NCBI RefSeq assembly: GCF_000002985.6
Contig: NC_003282.8
Coordinates: forward strand, 15,314,001-15,378,000
Length of the DNA: 64,000 nt
Source of the DNA: Caenorhabditis elegans
Lineage: Eukaryota > Nematoda > Chromadorea > Rhabditida > Rhabditidae
Reading direction: 5' to 3'
Part shown: in pieces, positions 53,994 through 63,945 of the stretch
Layout of the letters: every line of letters begins with the position of its first letter
How positions within the stretch are numbered: the first letter of the stretch is position 1
Program-made: the position numbers and the translations under genes
The notes under the pieces: model-generated
Seen by the model: the letters and a program-made list of their open reading frames with translations, nothing else
The model's database searches: none
Told to the model about the DNA's origin: nothing

Positions 53994-56665
53994 GATAATT
54001 TCTAATTTTATTCAATATTTTTTGTACATTTTCTCGTTTCTCTGATCTCTCTTCTTCTCTCTTTTTACTAATTTTGCGTACATATTGCCAGTGCCTTTTC
54101 GACATTTTTTTTCACGCTCGATTGTTTCGAAAGTGCGCTCCATTGATAATCTTGGGGCTCTGTCAAAAATTAATTTTTTGATTTTGTTTTAAATTTATTT
54201 AATCCGAATGCTTTTTGGGATCATAATTGCTGCATTTTTTGGAATAAATCTTGGGTTTTCAAATCACAAAAGAATATTTTTTCCTCAATGCATATGAATT
54301 TATAACTTTGTTGATACGGTAGAAGTTTGAAAACAATTTTGACTAAAAAAAGTGAGAATTTCTAAATTGATTGAAGCATTAAACAAATAGTCAGAGCCTA
54401 TAATTTTTACAGCCCTTTGTGGACAAATTTTGCACAAAGGAAGTAATTTCAAAGCATTCAAATCTTATAAACTATCGGTTTTCCTATGTTTTTGAAGCAA
54501 TGACTTTAACGAGTTAGACGAAAAAAATTTAATTTTCTTTTCAGTTTCACATTGTTCATTTGAACATAAAGTTTTATAGATCGAGAATAGAATATTTATT
54601 AGAAAAAAAAGTCTTTAGAACTTTTTCTTCTCTAAACTGTCGTGAAATGTTATAGGAAAAGAATAAAAATATATCCGAGTGAAATTTTGATTTCCCAATT
54701 TTCTAAAACAATCGATTTTTGGAGGCTTCGATTTGTGACATTAGCTTCTTGGAGTCAGTAATTGGTCGTAATGCTTCTGTTAAAAAGTTGAATTCTGAAG
54801 AAGAGTTGTTGAAACTGTAATTTTTTAGAAAAAGGTTTTTTTTAAGTCGGTGTTTTTTTAAATAAACTTTATTGGAAATTTAAGCTCTCAAGAAAATTAT
54901 TAAGTTTTCTACAAATTTGGAATGTTTTTTTTTCAACAACTCGTTACAAAAAAATGATGATGGATTTATGATTATTTCAATAAATACCAAATACATTGAG
55001 TCAATTTTGATATCCCAGTTTTCATGAATCGTTCGAAATTTGTAGAAAACTAAGTCATTTTTCTTGAGAGCAATTATTATGATTTACAGTTTCTTTTTCC
55101 AAATGAAACTTTGAGTTTTCAATATTTAAAAAAAAAAAAATACCAAACAATAAATCAAATTCTTAAGAATTAAGCTTTGAAACAAAAACTACTTTCTTTT
55201 TTGAATAAACATTTTTTGAAAGCTGTGCAATACAAAAAATAGTGTTGTCTGATTTTGAGATTTCAGAGGTAATTTCACTATTTGTTTAACTTCAATAAAT
55301 ATTTTCTCATTATTCACACAATTCAATAAAAAAACTTCAAAAAAGTAATTAAAGTTGAGATTTTATTTTAGCAAGATTTAAGAATTGCAACAGTTTCACT
55401 AACTTTTTAAAATGATTACATTTCAAAATGTATCATTAAAAAAGAAATTCAAAACATCAAGCTATTTTTTTTTAAATCAACAATTTCAGCAACAACTATA
55501 AATTTCATTTTTTACTGTTTCGCTATCAAAATAAAACTCTTTATGGATAATATGGATATACCACAGTGCAATTTTTGAAATTTAATTACTTTTGACGAGA
55601 ACCAAACTCTTTGTCTCCAATTTGAATTTCGCGCGGAAATGAAGTGTATATTATTCTCGGTTGTGTACTCCTCTTGGACAACCCGTGTACTCCTCTCGTA
55701 TAATAAATTCATTAAATTGTTAGTTTTCAGCCGAATATTTGTATTTTCTTTCAATCTTTCTTGCCATTCGTTTTTTCGATAAGTTCTGAAATATGAGTTT
55801 TGAAGGGGTGGATTTTTAGTTTCATAGAATTTGCAGCAAATTCACAACTGAACACAAACAATGTTCCCAAAAGTTTGGTTTTTCTCTGAACAATTGATTT
55901 TTTTTCTTCAAAATACTGATTCTAATCTATCTTTTTTCTTGTTTCTCAAGTTCTTTGAAACTTTATTTATCCCATATTATACACCAATACGCCACAAAAA
56001 CTACTGAATGAAAAAAAATGACAATTGAAAAGTCGTGGTTTCGTCAAACAAATCAAAACGTTTAGAAACAGTAATTTTATTTTTAGTTCAACAGATTTTA
56101 AATTAGTTCCTCCTGTTGTTGCATTCAGTAGTTTGTTTAACGTATTGATCTATAATATTTGATAGATGAAATTTTAAAAAAAAATTGAAAAAAAAAATAT
56201 AGACTAAATTCAGCATTTTGAAAAAAAACGTTTGTTCAGTGAAAACCCAATTTTTTTGGAACATTACGTTCAGTTGAGCATTTTACTGCAGAATTTATAA
56301 AATTCAAAATCCACAGTTTTAACTCATAAAAAATAGAAAATTCATTTTATGGACATTTTAGAAATGATCTCCCTTTTTATTTGAAATTGTTTCCTCTAGC
56401 TATTCAGAGTTTAATTCCACTTAAATAAGTTTATGTTTTTATTTCTATTTTTATGAACATAAATTCTGATAATTATTGGCCCACAAGCTACTGAATGTAA
56501 CAAAAAAAGACAAATTTATAAATTGCTGAACTAAAATAAAAATTACTGTTTCTAAAAGTTTTGATTATATTGACTAGGGCAGGTTTTGATAGTAATTAAA
56601 AATTGTTACTGTTTCTTTCATCTGTGAAATTCTCCAATTTTTGTAAATTCCTTGATGTAATTGGA

Positions 56666-56686
56666 AGAATCGTTGCGATCTCAAGA
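56666..56686 (-). ncRNA. Candidate 21U-RNA
   Basis: Core at 56724-56731. Start TAGT at 38 nt; the RNA would begin UCUUGAGAUC. Confidence 0.63.
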
Positions 56687-57354
56687 CTATTGTATTGTAT
56701 TGTGTTGAAATTAGTTAGTTATTTGAAACAGTAAAAATGTTTACTATTTTTAAAAAAACTTTTGGAAAACATTTTGAATGACACATTTTTTCCACTGAAG
56801 AATTAAACCTTTTCATAATCTTATCAGCATCAGTTTTTTAATAACAGTTTTTCAAAAAAAAAGAATATATATTGTAACACAAATTTTTGTGAAATTTTGT
56901 AAACTTATTAAAACCGGTAAAATCCCAATTCTCATAAAACCTTCGTGAAACATTCAACATTTTTGAAGAATATTCAACCTTTTGTTTGAGAACAACAAGT
57001 ATGACATTTCAATACGTTAAAAAAAAAACTTTATTTCATTTTTTCTCATAATTTTTTCACAGTTTCAATAACTTTTCTTTAAAATTCACTTTTGAAACAA
57101 GAACATTGAGGTATCTTGATGTTTTGTTTTTTCAATTAACTGTTTTTCCATACTTTCCAGGATTCCACCACAAGACACCACCATTGAATCTCTTCTATAT
57201 TTCAGTTCTGACGTGTTCCTCTACCGTGTAGGGACTGACCCCCGACACGTGAACATTTTTTTAAAAGTCGTAATTTTCGACATTTGGCCAGCCCTACTCT
57301 ACGACCAAGCCAATGACAACGATTTCTTCCTTGCAAGTTGCACTGATGAAAAAT

Positions 57355-57375
57355 GTAATGCCAAATCAGTAGGAA
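57355..57375 (-). ncRNA. Candidate 21U-RNA (variant core)
   Basis: Variant core CTGTTTCG at 57413-57420. Start TGCT at 38 nt; the RNA would begin UUCCUACUGA. Confidence 0.43.
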
Positions 57376-57966
57376 GCAATTGTTGAAGGAACTCATAAAT
57401 TTTAACTAATACCGAAACAGTATTTTTTTCCGCATTTTTTCCAAAATTTGACAGAAGAGCCGTTTTTGTGGCTTTTTTTGCAAAAATTGATTGGTTTGTG
57501 TATTTTTTTCTGGTTTTTCCGGGTCGAAAAACAAAAAATGTATTACAAAACTAATGATTTTTCGTTACAAGGAAGCAAATTAACTAGCCTAGCGCAAACC
57601 TTTATCCTTGTCTGATGTTTTTTAAAGTCATTTTGGAATTTTTAATTGTATGCTGGCACACTAAATAAAAAACGCAGATTTCAACATCAACGGACGCACT
57701 AATATTGTTGACATGAGCAATATGAAACTGTAACAAAATTTTCTGTTTTGAATTTTTTTTCAAGAGTCTCTTGAAGTATATTTATCCGTTTTAACTTTTT
57801 TGATTTTAACAAATTTTCTCTAACTGATCTGGAAGGTTATTTTGAACCATTTTGTGGAGCCAGTTTTATAATATATGTAGATCTACGAAAATCTTTTCTG
57901 TTTCCTATGTAATTTAATATAATTGAGACGGAATATCGGAGTGTCGTTGAACTCCAGAAGAAAACA

Positions 57967-57987
57967 TTTAATAGTAAGATAGAACCA
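57967..57987 (-). ncRNA. Candidate 21U-RNA (variant core)
   Basis: Variant core CTGTTTCG at 58026-58033. Start TATT at 39 nt; the RNA would begin UGGUUCUAUC. Confidence 0.43.
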
Positions 57988-58496
57988 ATAAAATAATTTG
58001 AAATCGGTTATGGATATGATAACTCCGAAACAGTAAAAACAAATCTTTCAAATTTTTTCTATCAACATACTTTCAGAATTAATGGAATAGGATGATACAT
58101 TTTCGAAACCAATAAAATAAAAAATAAAAATGACACATCTGTTCCTTTCTGGCCAATATTTTTAGAAGCCATCAAAAAAATCTTTTTGTCAGCCTTTGGA
58201 AAATTAAGCAGAGATTTTTTTTTATTATATAAATTTTCATATTTCAAATAGTTATTATAAGTTAATTTTATTGCAGCCTCCAGTAGAACTTCTCCCGTGG
58301 TTTTATGATGAAAGTCAATCAACTATTATCGTTAATATTCATCTATAATTTTAGATTTAAAAAATAAAAAAGTATAATGTTTCAGGTAATTTGAGATAAT
58401 TTATCAATTGCAATCTCATTCAGTGTGTAGCGTATCCGTTTTCTGTTCTGTTTCAAATTATACACAATTATTTATGGATTTTTTGAAACATTTCAT

Positions 58497-58517
58497 TAAG
58501 GCCATAATTCACTCATC
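58497..58517 (+). ncRNA. Candidate 21U-RNA
   Basis: Core at 58448-58455. Start CATT at 42 nt; the RNA would begin UAAGGCCAUA. CATT at 37 nt (58492-58512) competes. Confidence 0.45.
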
Positions 58518-59017
58518 AGTAAATACAACAAATTATCATAATTTCTAACATTTGATCATTTGAAAAACGTGGGTTTTTTGGTTCATATTTTCCGAATTAA
58601 TCTAATTTTAATTGCCGTTTCAGATGAACGCTAAATATTTTCGTTTTCGAGTGTGATTTTAGTAATGTTGTTTCCATCATAATATTAAAAAAATTGTACA
58701 AATTTTCTCAGCGGATAAAAATTCTCAAAAAATAGAGTAAGTTCAGAAACAACAATAAGTTCAGAAACAACAATAATGTAAAATGAAAATCTGAAACTAA
58801 TCATTTCAAAGTTGAAACGGCAAACATTTTTATAAAACTTCAACTTCCAATGACAGAAGTTCACATATTCGACAATTTTCAAAAACCTGGAATAAATTAG
58901 CAGTGCGTGGCGTGATTAAACTCAGGAGTACTGATGTGAATTAGTTGAAAAATTTAAAGAAAAAAAAGCTAGAGAAGACATATTTTTTTCAAAACTGCTT
59001 CCTTTTCATGTTTCTAT

Positions 59018-59025
59018 TGAAACAG
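59018..59025 (-). promoter_or_regulatory. Ruby core motif without clear start
   Basis: Exact core; no minus-strand YRNT at 35-43 nt. Confidence 0.36.
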
Positions 59026-59578
59026 CAAAAATTCCAAAATTTTATTCTCATTAAGAAACAAAACAAATACCAAATGAGTGATTGTTAGAAGATAAACTTA
59101 CAAATAAACAAAAATCAATACACTGCCTCAAAAAAAACGATTGCTCGTGTTTCACCAAGTTCACAAAAAAAACGAATTCACAAAATATTAGTGAGGATTT
59201 TGTTGTAGATTAATTTCAGCCCAAATTTTTTCAAAGATAAGATACCGTTTCGGAAGTTTACCAGTTTATAGAAAATGACATCTTCTATTTTTTTGTGTTT
59301 GGAAATTAGAGGTTTTTCGTTATTAGCTCTGGAAACTTGCTTTTCTCCCAGGCAATTCAGGAAAATGTGTGGGTTTTTCACTTTTGCTAATAAGAAACAC
59401 ATTTTTCGAATTACAAACAATATTAGTGCATGATTATGTATTCACTGAACTGCAAATTGCTTTAGTACGCCAACGTTAAGCACAATATTGATTTTTCAAA
59501 AATTATGTTTCTGAATTACAGCTCCTAATCTACTTTTTGAGTCATACCACTTTTACTCACTTTTAATTTATGTTACTA

Positions 59579-60790
59579 CCAGCCGCTGACCGCGCCTACG
59601 GCGCGGGCAACGACTGGCACCATTGAAAGTATTTGACACACATACCTTCAATCACTCAAAAAATTTCTCATCATGAAAAAAACTTGAAACACTTAAAACG
59701 CGGTTTACTGGCACTGTTACATGTATGTATTTTTCTACGACATGCATGTTTCAAAAATTCACAGACAGTATGAAAACTTTCTGTTACTTTTTGACCAAGA
59801 CAGTAACCTTACAATACCACTACAGTACCTTGACATTACCCTCCACCGACTCCTAACCCAATACCTCTTCAAAGGACAAAATGCCAATTTTTCCAAAACT
59901 ACAGTAACCCTACCGTATACCTACAGTACCCCAATAGTACCACTACAGTACCTTGACTTGATCCCCCATCAACTCCCAAATAACCTCTTCTAAAGCTCTA
60001 AGCTCAATTTTTCGGAACATTCCAGAATTTTCTCGATTTTTCTAGAAAGTTCTGGAACATTCCAGAATTTTCTCAATTTTTCTAGAAAGTTCTTGAACAT
60101 TCCAGACTTTTCCCAATTTTTCTAGAAAGTTCTGGAACATTCCAGAATTTTCTCAATTTTTCTAGAAAGTTCTTGAACATTCCAGACTTTTCCCAATTTT
60201 TCTAGAAAGTTCTGGAACATTCCAGAAATTTCCCGATTTTTCTAGAAAGTTCTGGAACATTCCAGAATTTTCTCAATTTTTCTAGAAAGTTCTTGAACAT
60301 TCCAGACTTTTCCCAATTTTTCTAGAAAGTTCTGGAACATTCCAGAATTTTTTCGATTTTTCTAGAAAGTTCTGGAACATTCCAGAATTTTCTCGATTTT
60401 TCTAGAAAGTTCTTGAACATTCCAGAAATTTCCCGATTTTTCTAGAAAGTTCTGGAACATTCCAGACTTTTCCCAATTTTTCTAGAAAGTTCTGGAACAT
60501 TCCAGACTTTTCCCAATTTTTCTAGAAAGTTCTGGAACATTCCAGACTTTTCCCAATTTTTCTAGAAAGTTCTGGAACATTCCAGAATTTTCTCGATTTT
60601 TCTAGAAAGTTCTTGAACATTCCAGAAATTTCCCGATTTTTCTAGAAAGTTCTGGAACATTCCAGACTTTTCCCAATTTTTCTAGAAAGTTCTGGAACAT
60701 TCCAGAATTTTCTCGATTTTTCTAGAAAGTTCTGGAACATTCGAGAATTTTTTCGAAATTTCCAGAAGATTCTAGATTTCCAGAATTTTA
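59579..60790 (-). mobile_element. Helitron-like element, 3' end and satellite body
   Basis: On the minus strand the 3' terminus reads ...CCGCGCC-GTA-GGCGCGG (a perfect 7-bp hairpin, 59590-59606), 11 nt later CTGG, then T of the flank. Helitrons end in a hairpin about 10-12 nt before CTRR and insert between A and T, which fits. No Rep/helicase frame is visible, so it is non-autonomous. The 5' end (TC) is not resolved; it may lie near 60.79 kb or further right. The interior carries CTACAGTA words and the heat-shock-element satellite. Confidence 0.6.
60010..60765. promoter_or_regulatory. 40-bp satellite of heat-shock elements
   Basis: About 18 tandem copies of a 40-bp unit built on TTCTAGAAAGTTCTGGAACA followed by TTCCAGAATTTTCTCGATTT. 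Read as pentamers it is TTC-GAA-TTC-GAA-TTC-GAA, each pair 2 nt apart: six contiguous alternating nGAAn blocks, the ideal binding site for trimeric HSF-1. The spacer varies (TCTCGA/TCCCAA). Published work on C. elegans shows Helitrons spreading tandem HSEs that recruit HSF-1; this array fits that description. Confidence 0.85.
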
Positions 60791-61035
60791 GAATTTTCAG
60801 AAAATTTCAATTTCCCGCAAAAATATTTTTCACAGAAAATTTAAATTTCCCGCCAAAATATTTTTCACAAAAAATTTAAATTTCCCTCCAAAATATTTTT
60901 CTCAGAAAATTTAAATTTCCCGCCAAAATATTTTTCACAGAAAATTTAAATTTCCCGCCAAAATATTTTTCACAGAAAATTTAAATTTCCCGCCAAAATA
61001 TTTTTCTCAGAAAATTTAAATTTCCCGCCAAAATT
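60790..61035. repeat. 35-bp minisatellite, inverted class
   Basis: About seven units of AAATTTCCCGCCAAAATATT followed by TTTCACAGAAAATTT; reverse-complement relatives of the 6.1-7.06 kb array. A short second block lies at 61371-61455. Confidence 0.88.
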
Positions 61036-61255
61036 TTGGGTCTTACCACGGTGGGTCTCACCACGACGGGTCTCACCACGATGGGTCTCACCACGATGGG
61101 TCTCACCACGATGGGTCTCACCACGATGGGTCTCACCACGATGGGTCTCGCCACGATGGGTCTCACCACGATGGGTCTTTCCACGATGGGTCTCACCACG
61201 GTGGGTCTCGCCACGATGGGTCTCGCCACGATTGGTCTCGCCACGAAGATCTCGC
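61036..61255. repeat. 15-bp minisatellite, first block
   Basis: About 14 copies of ATGGGTCTCACCACG, with GTGGGT and CTCGCC variants. It ends in AAGATCTCGCAGCAAC before a heat-shock-like module. Confidence 0.92.
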
Positions 61256-61362
61256 AGCAACATTTTTTTAATTTTCCAGAAGGTTCTAGAACAATCCAGA
61301 ATTTTTTCGAATTTTCCAGAAGGTTCTGGAACATTCCAGAATTTTCTAGAATTTTCCAGAAC
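61256..61362. promoter_or_regulatory. Heat-shock-element-like module, copy 1
   Basis: Contains TTCCAGAAGGTTCTAGAACA and TTCCAGAAGGTTCTGGAACA, GAA/TTC pentamer runs. An almost exact copy lies at 62170-62280. Confidence 0.65.
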
Positions 61363-61455
61363 CTTATTTCCCGCCAAAATATTTTTCACAGAAAATTTAA
61401 ATTTCCCGCCAAAATATTTTTCTCAGAAAATTTAAATTTCCCGCCAAAATTTTGG

Positions 61456-62166
61456 GTCTTACCACGGTGGGTCTCACCACGACGGGTCTCACCACGATGG
61501 GTCTCTCCACGATGGGTCTCACCATGATGGGTCTCACCACGATGGGTCTCACCACGATGGGTCTCGCCACGAAGGGTCTCGCCACGATGGGTCTCGCCAC
61601 GAAGGGTCTCGCCACGATGGGTCGCGCCACGATGGGTCTCACCACGAAGATCTCGCCACGATGGGTCTCACCACGATGGGTCTCACCACGATGGGTCTCA
61701 CCACGATGGGTCTCGCCACGATGGGTCTCACCACGAAGATCTCTCCACGATGGGTCTCACCACGATGGGTCTCACCACGATGGGTCTCACCACGATGGGT
61801 CTCACCACGAAGATCTCGCCACGATGGGTCTCACCACGATGGGTCTCACCACGATGGGTCTCACCACGATGGGTCTCGCCACGATGGGTCTCACCACGAA
61901 GATCTCTCCACGAAGATCTCGCCACGATGGGTCTCACCACGATGGGTCTCACCACGATGGGTCTCACCACGATGGGTCGCGCCACGATGGGTCTCACCAC
62001 GAAGATCTCTCCACGATGGGTTCACCACGATGGGTCTCACCACGATGGGTCTCACCACGATGGGTCTCGCCACGATGGGTCTCACCACGGTGGGTCTCGC
62101 CACGATGGGTCTCACCACGGTGGGTCTCGCCACGATGGGTCTCGCCACGATGGGTCTCGCCACGAA
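61456..62166. repeat. 15-bp minisatellite, second block
   Basis: About 47 units of ATGGGTCTCACCACG with interspersed AAGATCTCGCCACG (14 bp), forming higher-order groups of four to six units. The 15-bp length keeps all frames open, giving spurious long reading frames. Confidence 0.93.
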
Positions 62167-62169
62167 GAT

Positions 62170-62345
62170 CTCGCAGCAACATTTTTTTAATTTTCCAGAA
62201 GGTTCTAGAACAATCCAGAATTTTTTCGAATTTTCCAGAAGGTTCTGGAACATTCCAGAATTTTCTAGAATTTTCCAGAACCTTCTGGATAATTTCAGAA
62301 TTTTCCCGAAGTTTCCAATTTCCCTTCCAAAGACGGGAAGTCAAT
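62170..62345. promoter_or_regulatory. Heat-shock-element-like module, copy 2
   Basis: Repeats the module of 61256-61362 and continues with AATTTCAGAATTTTCCCGAA; same GAA/TTC pentamers. Confidence 0.62.
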
Positions 62346-63070
62346 TTTTCATAAACTACCGTAATCCTACCGTACTCCTACAGTACTCCTACAGTACCAC
62401 TGCAGTACCCCGACCATATCCCACTACTAACCGCAAACCTATATCTCTTCAAAAGACAAAAACACAATTTTTCATAAACTACAGTAATCCTACCGTACTC
62501 CTACAGTACTCCTACAGTACTACTACAGTACCCCGACCATATTCCACTACTAACCGCAAACCTATATCTCTTCAAAAGACAAAAGCTCAATTTTTCCTAA
62601 ACTACAGTAATCCTACAGTACTCCTACAGTACCTCTACAGTACTACTACAGTACCCCGACCATATCCCACTACTAACCTCAAACCTATATCTCTTCAAAA
62701 GACAAAAACACAATTTTTCCCAAACTACAGTAATCCTACCGTACTCCTACAGTACTCCTACAGTACTACTACAGTACCCCGACCATATTCCACTACTAAC
62801 CGCAAACCTATATCTCTTCAAAAGACAAAAGCTCAATTTTTCCTAAACTACAGTAATCCTACAGTACTCCTACAGTACCTCTACAGTACTACTACAGTAC
62901 CCCGACCATATCCCACTACTAACCTCAAACCTATATCTCTTCAAAAGACAAAAACACAATTTTTCCCAAACTACAGTAACCCTACCGTACTCCTACAGTA
63001 CTCCTACAGTACTACTACAGTACCCCGGCCATATCCCCCTACTAACCCCAAACTAATATCCCTTTAACAG
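62346..63070. repeat. Satellite of about 122 bp rich in CTACAGTA
   Basis: Six units, each opening CCTATATCTCTTCAAAAGAC and containing several CCTACAGTACTCCTACAGTA-type words and CCCCGACCATATCCCACTAC. Alternate units resemble each other more than neighbours do, implying a 244-bp dimer expansion. One unit is present in the 5864-7282 element. Confidence 0.92.
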
Positions 63071-63310
63071 CCGATAACGCCTTGCCTTTGTAAGCTATGA
63101 CGTCACTTGTTAACAAACGGACACTATTTTTTTATATATAGGTAATGACTTTTGCATAAACTTTTGAAATTTAACTTTCAGAGTTTTCAAAAATTGTTTT
63201 ATGAACGAAATTACTATTTTTCCAATTGTATTTTTTAATGTGAATAAATTTTTCAAACTTTTTGCTGTTTCAAGGTGATCATAAAAAAGTAACAGTTTTG
63301 AGAAAAATGT

Positions 63311-63331
63311 TAGAGGCATTCCTGATGTTTT
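63311..63331 (+). ncRNA. Candidate 21U-RNA
   Basis: Core at 63265-63272. Start TGTT at 39 nt, unique; the RNA would begin UAGAGGCAUU. Confidence 0.65.
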
Positions 63332-63854
63332 GATTTGATGTATATTTGCAGTTATGTCTATGTATATTGGTTTTTTCTCTGAATAGTTTGAATATGTTTG
63401 TGGAAAGATTTAAACCTGCATATTCAAACTTGTGAAATAGCGGGGGTGGGGTCTGAAAATTTTAATATGTTTATAATTGTTTCAAAAGAAAAAAAAATCA
63501 AAGAACATTTTTTTAAATGTTTCAATATGTTCATAAATTAACCGTAATCTTTTTGCATAATCTTGATTCGGTCCATGACAAAACCCTATTTCATTGCACT
63601 CTGTTTGAGATGATGAACAAATGTCGTTTTACGGTTTTGAAGCAATGACTGTGAAGACCAAACCAATCAAAACAAAGTGAGGGCGTGGCCTCGACTAGTG
63701 ATTGGTCAGGTTTTTTTTGTTGTAAAATTGACCCAACCACATTGAGTATTTAATGCACTGTAGTGTCGTTTTCAGTCAAATTTTTATGTTTAGTTTTGAA
63801 TATAATTTGAACCTGTCGTTTTGCTCCACGACAATTTAAAAAAGTACACCTTGT

Positions 63855-63862
63855 TGAAACAG
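63855..63862 (-). promoter_or_regulatory. Ruby core motif without clear start
   Basis: Exact core; no minus-strand YRNT at 35-43 nt. Confidence 0.36.
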
Positions 63863-63945
63863 TGGTGATTGATATTTGATTATTGCTTTTATTACTAAAG
63901 TACAATTTCACAGTGTTCATTTCATTACGTTGTTTGACACTGCAG

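Larger units (their letters stand above)
53994..59578. other. Intergenic, few features
   Basis: 3' flank of the copine gene (AATAAA near 54241), then AT-rich DNA with no supported exon. piRNA units are sparser than upstream: exact cores at 56724, 58448 and 59018, plus variant cores at 55515, 56064, 57413 and 58026. A slightly GC-richer patch at 57170-57380 gives a 64-aa minus frame that I do not support. Confidence 0.6.
60790..63148. mobile_element. Enlarged relative of the 5.86-7.28 kb element
   Basis: Its right end (63070-63148, GACGTCACTTGTTAACAAAC ... TATATATAGGTAATGA) matches the right end of the 5864-7282 element, and it contains the same three sequence classes: 35-bp units, 15-bp units and CTACAGTA units. 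The first two are inverted relative to the smaller element and the arrays are expanded. No left inverted end is visible; it merges with the Helitron-like satellite on the left, so the boundary at 60.79 kb is arbitrary. Confidence 0.6.
360..63862. other. Type I piRNA (21U-RNA) gene cluster
   Basis: Seen: 78 exact copies of CTGTTTCA or its complement, spread over both strands and mostly outside exons. Known: this 8-mer is the core of the upstream motif of C. elegans 21U-RNA genes, bound by the SNPC-4/PRDE-1/TOFU-4/TOFU-5 complex; transcription starts two bases before the 21U and the RNA is loaded on PRG-1 in the germline. Inferred: the window lies in a piRNA cluster of chromosome IV. In 66 of the 78 a YRNT can be placed 36-43 nt past the core, with 39 nt the commonest (26 cases, although I preferred 39 when two starts competed). 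Individual predictions follow as 21-nt entries. Confidence 0.88.
63149..63945. other. Intergenic right of the satellites
   Basis: Holds a good piRNA unit (63265), a core without start (63855) and the CCAAT/GGGCGTGGCC palindrome at 63661-63710, which might be a promoter for a gene to the right. Confidence 0.5.

Noticed and set aside
57202-57396. 64-codon minus-strand frame in a slightly GC-richer patch
   Set aside because: No splice context, no family match, and the patch looks like a decayed dispersed repeat.
60010-60765. Regular 40-bp spacing resembling a CRISPR array
   Set aside because: The whole unit is repeated with no unique spacers, and the genome is clearly nematode.
61452-63067. 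Long reading frames (300 and 468 codons) with MGLTTMGLTTMG and related repeats, on both strands
   Set aside because: They are products of the 15-bp satellite, whose length keeps frames open in several phases; no splice context, no conserved domain, and they run into the CTACAGTA satellite.
360-63862. CTGTTTCA as a meiotic pairing-centre motif or a plain forkhead site
   Set aside because: Considered because short motifs are also enriched at C. elegans pairing centres and the core resembles forkhead sites. The fixed distance to YRNT and the second block at +7 fit 21U-RNA promoters better.
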